Shown here in pieces: positions 20,468 to 32,055 of a stretch of 64,000 nucleotides of DNA. The DNA comes from Hemerocallis citrina. Lineage: Eukaryota > Streptophyta > Magnoliopsida > Asparagales > Asphodelaceae. The first letter of the stretch is position 1; every line of letters starts with the position of its first letter. Position numbers and translations under genes: made by a program. The notes beneath the pieces are model-generated. The model did no database searches. It had not been told where the DNA came from and saw only the letters and a list, made by a program, of their open reading frames with translations. Location of the stretch: positions 176,138,504 through 176,202,503 of the forward strand of contig CM030368.1 of NCBI GenBank assembly GCA_017893485.1, in the 5' to 3' direction.

Positions 20468-20896
20468 CAGTCGACTGGGAACTCTTCCAGTCGACTTGTT
20501 CAGTCAATTCACATTCTTCATAACCACTCGGGAGAGTCGACTGCTGCACACGGCAGTCGGCTGTTCCGCAGTGTTCCAATTTAATTTCTTTGTCAATTTT
20601 ATTTTTCATAACCTCGTGTGCATTTCACAATAAAACTCAATCAAATCTTAATAATCATAAAATCTTGTATTCAAAACTTATTTAACTTTCATTTGTCAAA
20701 ATCAATTTCAAACTCAAGAATCATAAACAGTTCGGTTCAGTCGACTGGTGGCAGTATCAGTCGACTGTCCCGCAAATATCTTGAAAACTCAACATCAAAT
20801 TTATGGCAGCATCAGTCGACTGTAAAAAATAGTCAGTCGACTGTCCTACTGACAAGACCCAATTTTTAATACTTACCAGTCGAGAACAGTCGACTG
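20468..20896. repeat. Five pairs of the CAGTCGACTG palindrome
   Basis: Motif copies start at 20468/20488, 20534/20554, 20738/20758, 20813/20834 and 20877/20887. Four of the five pairs are spaced 20-21 bp start to start and the last 10. Several copies carry one or two changes (gagtcgactg, cagtcggctg, cagtcgactt). Spacer sequences are unrelated. The same paired motif fills the Athila element at 32056-42124, which is not otherwise related to this LTR. Confidence 0.9.
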
Positions 20897-22645
20897 TCAA
20901 AACAACAATTTGCATCTTTACATACAATTTTCGACTTTTGAATCGATTGTACTTCCATATACAAAATATAATTTATTTCCAGAATATATTCCTTTTAAAA
21001 CATTATCATATATATTATCAATTCCCAAGTTTCTCTTTTTCCAATCAAAAATGCATCAAAATATATTTTCCAAATGAACTACTTTCTTTTATCAAATTTT
21101 ACTTTACAAAAATCTCTATACTTGTATAAATAACATTTTGAGGTTATAAATCATACTTTTTTGCCACATTTCGCATTATTCCAATAATGTCTCAATATGC
21201 ATCAATTTCATACAATCACTTTAATTCTAGCAATTCAACTAGCAATCGTAACAAGCATAGCAATTTGCATTTACCATAATCAATCAAGATTTACCGATTC
21301 ATTTCTATAATAACTTGCATGCAATCAATTCAATTTCAACCAAATAAATCATATATCATCTATCATGCATTTCTACTCCTAAATTAGAAAGCATTTAAGA
21401 AACACCCACCTAAATTGAAGATTTGTTACCCAAATGAACTCCTAGAATTAGAAGCTCCTAAAGAAAGCTCCAATTGCAATCCTCCTCGAAATCCGTGCAC
21501 CAAAGCAAGCCTCCAAGCTCCACATTTCGGCAAGCATCCATCAATGAGCATCTCCATCTCCATTCGGCAATCATCAAGAACAACTCCCATCTTCTTTCAT
21601 ATACATATACTATGTGTGCACATATATATACATTAGTATATGTATATAGGCAAGTGGAATGGTTATAAAATGGAGGAATGGACAGAGCTTATGCTGTTTT
21701 GGGTTGTCTCGGATTGGCAAGAGAGAAGGGAGAAAAGAGATGAGAGAAAGAGAGGCTAAGAGTGCACTTTTATAAGAAAGCTAATGGGTAGTTAGTATAA
21801 CTACCTCCACATGAACACCACTAACCCATTATAAATTTTGGTAACTTACTTTCCCTCTTGTTTTCAAAATCAAAACTCCAGGTTTTCCCTCCTCTCTAAT
21901 CAGCCCGGTCCCCCAAAAATTGTGTGCACAACGCACGTGTGCACGTGCACGTGCTGTGTGTACAAAAAAAAATTTATTTATTTAATCCTTTAAAAATAAT
22001 TATCTATATATGTAATAAATATATAAAATTAACTTAAAAATTATACTTTTCATGAACAATAAAAATAGACACTCACATTTTCATGAAAATTATTTTGAAA
22101 GAATAATACGCTTAAAACACGTGCACCAAAACACGTGCGTCGCCCGTAAAATCTCAAAAATACAAAAATTGACTTTATGAATCGAAAAATATTTATAATT
22201 AATTGGAATACAATAGAAGGTATATTTAATATACATATTTGATAATATACTCAAACGTACAGAAAACACGTGTATTGCACGTAGAAATTTATTTTAACTA
22301 AAGATAGTCAAAAAATTGATTTTTCGTTTACAAAATAAATTAAAACATGTTTATAAAAATAAATGATTGAAATTCATTGAAAGCCTTGCACGTAACAGTG
22401 GAATACCCAAAATCGATACGTGCATTGATAATACGTAAAAAGCACGTAAAAACTCAAAGATTGAAATTTTGCATTTGAGTTGCCTTAAATGTGATTTTTT
22501 TAAGAATACAAGATTGTATAAATAATTGGAATTCAAAATAAATATCAAAATGCGTTATGGATATGATCAGTAATAGTACAAAATGCACGTGCGTAACACC
22601 CAAGGGCAAAATCGTCATTTAAATTTTGCGGGGTGTTACAGGGGG

Positions 22646-24627
22646 GTTCGGACTCCTTCGAGGTCGGCATCGGAGAAAGACACAGGGACGCCGAGACCTT
22701 TCGGGGGAGGGGCACTATGGACCGAGTTGACCTCTCGGACGAAGGCCTTCCGGGAGGAATTAGAGGAGCCCCCCATGGGGCCTCCGTGGATCAAGTGCAG
22801 AACCCGTTCCTCCTCGAACTCGGGTGTCTCTTCGCACCGCTCGGAGCGCTTGTTAGCCCCCCGAGGCGGAGGGGAGTGGCGATCTGTCCGATCGTTAGCC
22901 TTCACGAACTTGGCCAACTGCCCCCTTCGAATGAGGGCTTCGATCTGATCTCTCAAAGCCCGGCAGTCATTCGTATCGTGCCCGTGGTCTCGGTGGTACC
23001 GACACCACTTATCTTTGTCCCTCCTCTTCGCCGGGGTGTGCATCCTCGGGGCTGGAGGGATGACCCCCTTCTTCTCCACCTCCATGAGGATAGTAGAGAC
23101 ATTAGTGGTGAGGGGAGTGAACTTCTCGAACCTGGGGGGAAGGCGGCACTGACCGCCCATGTCCTTCTGAGCTTTCTTGGACCCTTCTTCACCTGTCGCC
23201 TTCCTTTTCGACCCTGCGGAGGACCCCCCCAAAGCTGGGAAGGGCTTCAGCCTCTTCTGCTCGGATGTACTTCTCGCACCTCAGGAGGAGGTCGGCGAAG
23301 TCATGCGGGGGCTTCATGGCCAGGGATGATCGGAGGTTGGCGTTAAGGACGTTCGACTGGAATGCCACGGTGGCCACGGATTGGTCTAAGGAGGCAATAG
23401 ACCTGACTTCTGCGGTGAACCTTTTCACATAGTCCCGCAACTTTTCTTCCTTCTCCTGCCGCAGGTTCAGTAGGGAAAGACTTGTCTTCTCGGCTCACCG
23501 GCTACTCACGAAGTGAGTAATGAACAGCGTCTCGAACTGCTCGAATGAGAAGATGGATGAGGGAGCGAGCCTGGAATACCATTCCCGAGCCGACCCCCTC
23601 AGGGTGGCAGGGAAGGTCCTGCAGAGCACCGCGTCGAAAGCTTGATGGATCAGCATCAGGGTCTTGAAGCTTTCGACGTGGTCGACCGGGTCGGATTCCC
23701 TTGAGTATGTTTCAAACTGTGGCGGTTTGAAACTCCTCGGTATGTGGGCCTCCATGATCGACCGTGAGAAGGGGGGTCGGCTAGGATGGAAGGTTCCTGC
23801 TCGGGACTCTTCCTCCCTATCCATGCGGCCGATACGCCTTTCCACCTCATGGAGACGGCAGATGAGGGCGTCGTCCCTCCGCTGGTGATCGTATGACCCC
23901 CCGGACTCCTCTTCATAGGAAGGGGAGCGTGGACTGCGGCGCCGGTAGTCCTGGGACCGGGGAGGGCTTTGCTCTCGCTGCTGGCGGCTGGGAGCCGGAG
24001 AAGGGCTCCGGGTTCGGCGCCGAGGACTGGGATCCCTGGGGGGCGTCGGAGCCCTCTGAGCATTCTGGACGTTCTGCCGAAGATTGAGAGCCTGCAGAAC
24101 GGTCTCCTGAAACTGGAGGAATTCGGCTCTACTGATAGGTACATCTCGGTCCCTCGGATGACGCCGATCCCTGGGGGAACGGGACCTCCTCCTTTGGTGC
24201 TCGGGGGACGCCGCTCGGCCTCTGCGGTCCGGAGACCTTCTGCCGTCCCGGCGACGTGGGGACCGCTCACCCTGACGCTGGCGGGAGGCTCCCTCTCGGG
24301 CCGCCTCTCGTCAAGATGGGTACGGAGGTCGTCGTCCTTCTGGCGGTTCAGAAGTGTGATGCGGAGGTCGGGGTGATGAGAAGCCATCAAGTCCGAGGAC
24401 CCATTATGGACCGAGACATGGCCCGGATTGAGGGGCTGCTTCTCCTTCCGACCGTTATGACCGGACGGACCATTATTGGGCTGCTGCTTGGGAGGAGGAG
24501 GTGGGACCTGCTGGGCCAGTGGAGGGAGGTCGGATTGAGGAATAGGATTGACCGGAACTTCATTCGCCGGGTCGGTGAGGTTGCCCACACAGTTCGACCC
24601 TCTGGATCTGACCTTCTTCGGCGGCAT
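22646..24627 (-). pseudogene. Tat gag, disrupted
   Basis: The frame starts at the Met at 24627 (MPPKKVRS...). The N-terminal third is Pro/Arg-rich and runs into the wrong frame. The capsid-like retrotransposon gag domain (IPRSFKPPQFETYS..., AREWYSRLAP..., FEQFETLFITHF) lies at 23845-23497 in another frame. It has an in-frame TGA at 23495-23497 before its continuation at 23440-23189. A further frameshift in a C/G run near 23220 leads to the last segment, which holds a zinc-binding motif (CRYHRDHGHDTNDC, about 22965-23007) and ends at the solo LTR. Gag would form the particle and bind RNA. At least one stop and two frameshifts disable it. Confidence 0.85.
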
Positions 24628-24676
24628 GACTGCAGAGGACGACGGAGAACGGGCTGAGGCTGTTCGTGTGGCTGTT

Positions 24677-24693
24677 TCCCACAGACGGCGCCA
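24677..24693 (-). promoter_or_regulatory. Primer-binding site of the Tat element
   Basis: On the minus strand TGGCGCCGTCTGTGGGA begins 3 nt inside the 5' LTR boundary. It starts TGGCGCC, as expected for a tRNA 3'-end complement in Ty3 elements of this group. The exact tRNA is not assigned. Confidence 0.7.
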
Positions 24694-24696
24694 ATC

Positions 24697-25293
24697 TGTT
24701 ACCACTGATTTCGGTGTGGGGGTAAACAGATAGAATTTGTGAGTCCAAGAAAAACCTGAACAGTTGACTCAGCCTTCTTGCTCCCGCCGCAACCTGCAAG
24801 GAAGTGCGAGACACCGGGGTTGATTCCGGCGACGCACCCTCCGACGCTCTTGTCAGTAATCAGAAAAAGATTAAGAAAGAGCTTAAGTGGTGAAGAAGTG
24901 ATTAACCCGGTCGTGGTGGTAGAGGGGTTGTATTTATAGTCGCCTTTGGAACGGTTAGGATCCTGATTTCCTGCCTAACAGCCAGGAGGAAAATCCTCCT
25001 ATTCTGTTTTGGGAAATTAGGCCCTAATTCCCTGGTGAGAGCCAATTAGGCTTATTGATTTGATTTAGTCAAATCAGTGGCCTTGATTCTCCTCATGGTG
25101 AACTGGGCTTGTATCGGGTCGGGACCCGTGCCCAGTTGAAGTGGATCTATTCGCGGGTGGTCGGCTCTGTGAGAAGGAGGCCCAATACCCGTTTTGGATC
25201 CATCTATATGTGAAATTACCTTTTTACCCCCGTGCTTCAAGATTCGTGCTCGATCTGGACGGTCCCGATTCAACCCTATTTTTAGCCATATCA
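24697..25293 (-). repeat. 5' LTR of the Tat element
   Basis: This is the 597-bp partner of 6549-7145. The minus-strand TATA box is at 24931-24938. It is followed on the outside by the acggg duplication and then by the right part of solo LTR A1. Confidence 0.9.
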
Positions 25294-27456
25294 ACGGGCC
25301 CCCTTCCGAGTACACTTACCTATATTGTCCACCACTATGGCCTTTCCCTTAACCCCGGCTTGTTACATTTATTAATTTTTATCAAGCAAGCATACAAGTG
25401 TGTGAAATGTTGTAAATTAATTCTAAGAAAAATTGGGGATGTCCTATAGGGTGTCCAGCAACTACTTATGAAATTTCATATCCAACGCTTGCTGTTTACA
25501 TAGTTAAACTAATTCGCCAAGTAAAAGTGTGCAGCAGTTTTACGAATCTGTGCCAACCAACACAGCTGCAGTAAAACTACAATAACTCCTATACCGTAAC
25601 TCCAAATTCGAAAGTTTCGGAGTCTAACGACATCTAGACATCCAGGGCTACATCTTCTATTCAGGTCTCGGGTTCAGATTCTGATGTTAAATGAGTCGAA
25701 ACAGCAAAAGAATATTCAGAACAGCAACATGTGGGAATAACTTACTAGTATAGATGTCATGGAAATTTGTTATTAGGTGTCTAAGTTATTGTGTGATATA
25801 AATACATGATATTGATGGTCCAAACAGCAAGTAATAATTATTTTCCAAGTTAAATGGTTGCAAGTTCATCAAACACAAAATATAACATGTGTCTACAAAT
25901 CTAGGGCTCCTTAATTTCATGTGTCCATATGTTCAAGGGGTAAAAGAGTCCAAGTAATTATAATTTAATACAATAAAATTTTTGTGACTCTTAGAATTAT
26001 AAAATTTTGGAGGATTGATATTGATCAACAACGATAGTCAAGGAAGAGTCACAATTCTAACTATTTGTAGTATTTTTCAAGGGCTGCTTGTACTAGAACA
26101 ATTAAAATCGTACAAGGGATACTTGCCTTAATTGACGACGATTAGATCCACTTGTTGAAGAAAATTGGATCGAAAAATCCCGGGCGAAGTCCCCCAAAAG
26201 CACGTGTGAAGCACGTGTGAAAATCAACCGTAGATCGAGATTTCCCAACACCGGATCCCGCCACAACAGCGAACAGCAGCCTGGGATCTGGCGCGGCAAA
26301 ACAGCGAACACCAGATCCAGCGAATACGATTGCACCCTCGCACCGGATCCGATCCAAACAGCGGACAGCGATCTAGGATTCGCTGTGGGCGAACACGGAA
26401 CGGCGATCAGATCGACCCTGATTGCATGGATCTTGGAGCGATCCGACGCCTGAGATTGGATCCCGCCCAATTCAGCATCTTCTTCCTTCTTCTTCAACAG
26501 CGAGAAAGAGAGAGCGTGCGAACGGTAGCGACAGCACGGCGCGATCGTGGCAACGACGTTTGCAGAGAGGCGAGGTGGCTGACGACGGCGGAGGGGTTGG
26601 CAGGACGACGTCGGGGTGGCGACGGCGGTGCTGGTGCGTGCTCTGTTCTTGGGTTCGAATAGGGGAGCGAGCGGAAGGGAATAGGGATTGGGTTCGGGTG
26701 TTGGCGATGCGACGAAGGTGGAGAAGGGGTGAGTCGGAGGTGGCGAGGTGACGGGTAGAGGCGTCGAGATGACGAGGATGGTGGAGGATTGGGAAATGGC
26801 GATATGGGTTTTCGGAGGTTGGGTTCGATGGTGAAGATGATGGTCGTGGAGGATGATGTGGTGGTGGGAGCGGAGTTGAGGACGAATGGAGGAGGTGAGG
26901 GGATTGGCTGGATGGTGGTGATCGGAGAAGGGGAGTTGGGTCGCGAGCAAAAGGAGCGGAGGAAGGGAAGATGAGAGCGGCGGTGAGATTTAGGGTCACA
27001 ACAGTATGGGTTAGGGTTTTGGGGGTTAGGGTTAAATAGTAGTGTTCCGGTTTTGTGGGTTTTAGGGTATCCGCTTCAAATAGGATCCAACAGGAGAATT
27101 GGTAAAACTGCATCAAAATGGGAATTAAAGAGATAAATGAGAAGAAATGGTCAATTCTTCATGAAGAACGACACAAAGCGCACACAAATGAATTCGATAA
27201 AAGGACCAAAAATTGAGTCGAGACAAAAATAACAATTTTATTCAATCTAAAACAAAATACAGGATCTCAATATAGATGAAGGAGTACAATGAGGAGAAAT
27301 ACAGTATAAAATACAAATATGGGGAAACAGGAGTTACACGAACAGTTTCAGACAGTGAACTCTCTTAGAGGAAATATCGGTAGAGTCCTACTTTAACCGA
27401 GTATAGGAGCCAAACTAGAGTAGAAGATAGAGGGTAGGGCTTTAAAGTAGTTATTA

Positions 27457-28485
27457 ATGTTATACATCTTTTGGAACATTAGGGGTATGAGACAGGGTTC
27501 GAAAAGTGGATTAATTAACAACACAATCTCTAAATATAGCCCGTCAATCTGCGCGCTACAAGAGACCAGAATAGAGAATCCTACGGGCGAGGACTTTGAG
27601 AGGATTAGATCACTTAGAGGATTTCATTAGAGAATAAAATCGACTATAGGATTTTCAGGAGGGATTGCTATAGGAATTGACTCGGCCATGTTTGAAATCA
27701 TTGGCGAGACGATTGGAACGTTAACGGTATCTGTTAGAATTAGACGGTGGAGCGATAATTGGGTGCATGTGGTAACATCCGTTTATGGTCCCTACGACTC
27801 GAGAAGGCGGGAGGTGCTGTGGGAGGAATTGGAAGCGATCAGAGAACAATGGGTGGGCCCGGGGGTGACTGGAGGAGACTTCAATATTACCAGATTTCAG
27901 CATGATCACATAGGTAGGGGGGCTAGCGGTAATGACAAAAATAATTTCAACACCACCATAGATGACTTAGAACTCATGGAGCTAAATCTGACTGATAGAA
28001 GGTTTACATGGACGAATATGCAGCAGAATCCGATCCTTGCGAAGCTAGATAAGATATTTGTGTCCACGGACTGGGAGGAGACCTTCCCAATTGCATCCGT
28101 CAAATCCATCACGAGGTTTACATCGGATCACACCCCTTTAGCACTACAATGCGGCGATAGCCAAAGAAGCGAGCAATATCCATTCCGCTTGGAGAAAGCT
28201 TGGACTTTGCATGACAACATCCAAAAGATTATCAAGGAGTCATGGAACACAGATACTGCTTCAACCAATGCCATCGGAAAGTGGATCATGAAAACTAGGA
28301 GACTACGCAAAAGGCTGAAAGATTGGGCTAGGCAGGAGTTCGAAGAAATAAAAAGAAAGGTCGAGGAGTTGGGAGAAAGAATTAAGGAATTAGAAGTGGC
28401 AGACGAGGGAAGAGATTTACTGGGAGCAGAGGTGGAGGACCTGGCAAAGAGCAGATTAAAAATACATCAGTACGCAGATATGGAG
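27457..28485 (+). pseudogene. LINE ORF2, endonuclease part
   Basis: ORF2 starts at the Met at 27457, one codon set before the F-W-N-I-R-G-M motif that opens plant L1 endonucleases. Further apurinic-type endonuclease landmarks are QETRIEN, SVYGPYD, G-G-D-F-N and SDHTPL (near 28118-28137), followed by a Lys/Glu-rich linker. The enzyme nicks target DNA to prime reverse transcription. An in-frame TAG at 27628-27630 interrupts it. The frame stops at 28485 because a hAT element is inserted, and it continues in phase at 45554 and 49340. Confidence 0.88.
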
Positions 28486-28814
28486 TAGGGATGGCAACCG
28501 GGTAGGGCTGACCCCCGACCCGCCCGTGACCCGCTCGCCAAAACCCGGCTCGTTCAAATACGGTTCGGGTCCGGGTCGAACCCGCGAGTCTAAGCGGGTC
28601 AACCCGAGTCGTCTAATAAGGGTTGCCAACCCGTTGAACCCGGCCCGTGAACCCAGTGAACAGTGATGAACCCGCCCACCAACCCGCGGGTTTCGAACCG
28701 TTTGACCCGTACGGGCCAAACGTTCGACCCGCGGGTCCAATGGAGGAAAAACAGACCGTTGGCTATTCTAGCCGTTTTTTTTTGTTTTTTGTTTTTTGTT
28801 TTTTGTTTTTTCCC

Positions 28815-28822
28815 TATAAATA
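28815..28822 (+). promoter_or_regulatory. TATA box of the hAT transposase gene
   Basis: TATAAATA lies about 500 bp before the transposase start codon, after a run of gttttttg repeats and before a pyrimidine-rich CTCT leader. It is a plausible core promoter; assigned by motif and position. Confidence 0.5.
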
Positions 28823-29310
28823 CCCCTTAAACCCAATCTAAAAATTTTACACTTAATTCTCTTACTCTCTCTACTACTACTACTCAATTCAATCTCAACT
28901 TTTTGAAATTTTGTCAACAAAGAAGTTAGCAACATAGAAGCAACAAATTCCGATCGTATCGAATTCAACATTCAACTACGTCTTCAAGTCTTCAACTCCT
29001 CCAATGCTCCAACAAAGAAGCTCTCTTTCTATCTATATACGAGTTCGGACTTCTACTTCTAACTCTACTTCTACTTTTATTTCACTCTCATTCTATATAC
29101 GAGTATCCGCGAAGTACGGTATCAAAATTTCACAACCCTCTTATTGTCTTGATATTTTTTTTTTGTAGTTATAATTTTTTTTATCATATTTATTTGTTGG
29201 TTTTTTTTATCTTCTCTCTCACAACCCTCCTATTGTTTTCTAGATTTTTTTTTTCCAACTTATCTCGCCTAGATTGTATTTAATTTTTTTACATACACTA
29301 CTATATCAAC

Positions 29311-29382
29311 ATGTTTAGATCACGAGGTAGCGGCCGTAGCCAAAGTGACAAGATTCCACCGGCACTTCTGTAGGCCTCCTAT
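29311..29382 (+). pseudogene. 5' fragment of the hAT transposase
   Basis: The frame opens MFRSRGSGRSQSDKIPPAL and hits a stop after about 20 codons, just before the A2 solo LTR at 29383. The continuation is at 42980 onward. It is called from its place between the hAT terminus and the zinc-finger segment; the short peptide itself is not diagnostic. Confidence 0.5.
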
Positions 29383-29929
29383 TTTCACGCCCCGCTTCCC
29401 AAAAAGAATACGGAATACGGATACGCAACAAAAGCCTAGCGAATGACTTTCATCATCCATAAGCTGTTCAGGAATCTTTACAATATCTCACAAAATAATC
29501 AGAGTCGAAAGCAAAAGATACAACCAGGCATGCATAATCGAAACAAGATACCAACAGAAATCACTTGAAACCAAATATAATAATCTCAAATAATCAAATT
29601 CTGAACAAGTCAAATATCCTGGGTCACATCGCCCGAATACAAAAAAAATATTCAAGTACTCAAAATACATTGTTCCAAAGCAACAATAATAATAATACTA
29701 ATAAACAAGAAATCCAGCACTAATATCTCATTTCGCCAATACCGTCGGGCAGCTGACCATCCTGATCTGCAATTAATAATTGCAGGAAAAGGGAAGAGAA
29801 AACAAGTACCCGTCAATTGCAAGTTACGAGCCACTTATAATGTAGGATACAAGCACATGGGAAACTAAATAAATCTAAATAATAGCAAAAACAAGTATGG
29901 CATGGTATAGAAGAATCAACTAGCATGGT

Positions 29930-30310
29930 ATACTAACAGGTGTCCAGTACAGTGTCATATGGCAACTAATAGTGTCCAGCAACAGTAAGCTCAGTATATT
30001 AGTGTAACAGTATAATAGTATAACAGTACCAGTCTAACAGTCTCAGTTTAACAGCATCAGTCTAACAGTCTCAGTTTTATGTTCTTACAGTCTTGTGTGT
30101 ATTACTAGCTAGGTAGCACTTCATGCGCCCCAAAAACATAACACATGGTTGCTACAACAAACAGTTTCGCTTTTAGATTTCGTAGTGGACCATAATGGGG
30201 CAGTGTACTCAAGTATCAGTAATAGTAGCAGTAGCAGTAAAGTAACAGTAACAGTAGCGGAAAAGTAACAGTAACAGTAGCAGAAAAGTAACAGTAACAG
30301 TAGCAGTATG
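29930..30310. repeat. Degenerate short tandem words (aacagt) in solo LTR A2
   Basis: Many copies of a(a)cagt and tctaacagt(c/t) occur, becoming aacagtaacagtagcag near 30230-30310. The stretch occupies the same place in the LTR as the tatcaagt repeat of copy A1 (6057-6240). Confidence 0.65.
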
Positions 30311-32055
30311 GAATACTAGTTCCCTTCCAAGTACACGTTTCCATATTTTCCACTACTAGATCTTCCCTTAAGAAACCCTGGATTGGTTACTTTTATTATG
30401 GTCATCAAACAGGCATGAATATGTACAAAATAGTATCAAACTTAACATGGTATAATCAGTATTAAGTTCAGGAAAACAAATAAACATGCATAGATGATAT
30501 ACAGTCACATAAACGAGCAAAACAGTGTATATTCATATTCAAGACAGCATGACAATACAGTACTAAAACAGTGAATCTCGTCGCTACAGAAGTGCAAATC
30601 TGGATCCGTCAAAGAATCTGAAAAATAGACTCCCAACAAAATCCAGCGAATATAAATAAGTCACATAGTAATTCACAAAATCGTAACTCAAAACTGATTT
30701 GAATCTAGAAAACATGTTCAATCAGAAATCAGTAAAACGAATTTTCAGTCCGAAAAACAGCATCAAAACCTCTCAAATAAATCCAGAAAAAATCTGGGGT
30801 ATTTTCCTATATGTCTAGAATCAAAATATAAAGTTTCATAATATTCCAGTAAAATTAGTTTAGCCATCAAAAATAAGAAAACATCAAGAAACGATAGTTT
30901 GGCCAATCTGGAATTCCCAACACAGCTGTACGAAAACTGAAATATATCGCAAACCGTGAAACGAAATCCAAATCCACCAAAGGGAGATGAAAATAGAAAA
31001 AATATATTAACTTTCATATTTCACGAATATCTTTCATACAGTAAAAGGAATCAGGGTGAAAATACGATTCTTTACAGAACAGCGAGTAAAATACAGTAAG
31101 GATAGATTTCATAAACGAGCATGAAACAACACATAAAACTCATCAATAAAATTCACCAAAATTCTAGGTAATCCCTAACTAGATAAAGAAACACTGACCA
31201 AAGTTTTGGATCAAAATAATATATGTAGCATCAGTATCAAAATCATTTAGTCATCGAAATCATCGAAAAACAAAATCTGGAAAAGATCGACACTGCTGTA
31301 GTAAAACAGTCATAACTCAGTCATACGAAAATAAAATCAAGCAAGTTCGGAAGGGTTTGAAAATAGACAAAATTCTCTAAAACTCATGTTTTATACCAAA
31401 ATTAAGATACTGACTTTAAGACAGTTCAAAACAGCAAACAAAACAGATCAGTGACAAAATACAGATTTTTCCTTTTAACAACCACTCAACATATATCGCA
31501 CAAAACTTGATCAAAACACAACCAAACATGAAATCGAGTCCACCAAGTGTCCAAACGTCATGAATTAGGGTATCTAGCATGTTCACACCAAATATATCAC
31601 ACGGGTCTCAACAAAATCACGAATTCTCACAAATGTCCCACATACATGATCAAATCAAGAATGGGTAAAACCTAAGTTATTTTATGTCCATATTGTGTCG
31701 TGAGTCATCTATGGTCAAATTTTCACAATAGAGATAAAATTTATCAAGAAATAACACAAACAAGAGTCGTCTCTAGACCCAACTACACTATAGGTGGTAT
31801 TTTTGACTTGTATCAAACAAATGAATTGGAGTACAAGTTATTTGCATTAACCGGAGACGAAAACGACGAAAATTAAGAATAACAGGAACAGATTCCCGGG
31901 CAACGAACTCAACGATCACACGAGCCAAAAACGAGCAATACCCACGAACCACGAGCAACGAACTCAACTACGAACAGGAACACGAACGGAACCACGAATA
32001 CACCAATACCCGCAAGCATGAAAATACGTGCATAACCACACGCGTGCGACACGAG

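Larger units (their letters stand above)
18833..22640. mobile_element. Solo LTR, family B (copy B), inside the Tat element
   Basis: The 3808-bp sequence has complementary ends (TGTAACACCCCG... / ...CGGGGTGTTACA) and is flanked by ggggg at 18828-18832 and 22641-22645. The Tat coding sequence resumes on each side (gag end to the right, protease start to the left). There is no gag or pol inside. A homologous copy in the opposite orientation lies at 45558-49334. Such termini are seen in Tekay/Del chromovirus LTRs, but that lineage call is only inferred from the ends. The sequence includes a ~320-bp internal duplication (19440-20010) and a cluster of CAGTCGACTG palindromes (20468-20896). Confidence 0.88.
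6549..25293 (-). mobile_element. Tat-lineage Ty3 LTR retrotransposon, non-functional, with antisense genes
   Basis: The two 597-bp LTRs (6549-7145 and 24697-25293; TGTTACC...CATATCA) are flanked by acggg at 6544-6548 and 25294-25298. They differ at about 7 sites (1.2%), which at a commonly used 1.3e-8 substitutions per site per year would be roughly 0.45 My (inference). Transcribed right to left, the order is 5' LTR, primer-binding site (24677-24693), gag, protease, RT, RNase H, a second RNase H, integrase, then ~7.9 kb of extra sequence, polypurine tract and 3' LTR. The second, archaeal-type RNase H domain and the long extra region are hallmarks of the Tat lineage. Gag and pol are broken by stops and frameshifts. 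A family-B solo LTR (18833-22640) interrupts the gag-protease junction. The extra region carries plus-strand (antisense) spliced coding sequence. Confidence 0.92.
5460..27338. mobile_element. Solo LTR, family A copy A1 (interrupted by a Tat element)
   Basis: The ends are TGTCACATCCCGC... and ...GAGTTACA, flanked by the 5-bp duplication cgaac (5455-5459 and 27339-27343). Removing the Tat element and one copy of its duplication (6549-25298) leaves about 3.1 kb with no coding domain. A second copy with related ends and internal sequence lies at 29383-42974. Shared features include the opening block ending in catccataagctgt, a 'tagctaggtagcacttcatgc' block and a 'cccttcc.agtacac' block. Two related copies with different flanking duplications and no internal region are best read as solo LTRs left by recombination. 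The lineage cannot be named from LTR sequence alone. The right part (25299-27338) is GC-richer and gives long spurious frames. Confidence 0.8.

Noticed and set aside
18833..22640. Family-B insertion as a MITE or Mutator-like DNA transposon because of its complementary ends
   Set aside because: The inverted match is only about 12 bp, the target duplication is 5 bp, the ends are TG/CA, and a same-length homolog exists elsewhere; a solo LTR explains all of this better.
26102..26950. 282-codon minus-strand open frame, His/Pro/Ser-rich
   Set aside because: It lies wholly within solo LTR A1, has low-complexity composition and no domain. The sister LTR does not keep it.
27005..27050. ttagggttttgggggttagggttaaa, resembling plant telomere repeat TTTAGGG
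   Set aside because: Only two to three imperfect units inside a solo LTR; not an interstitial telomere array.
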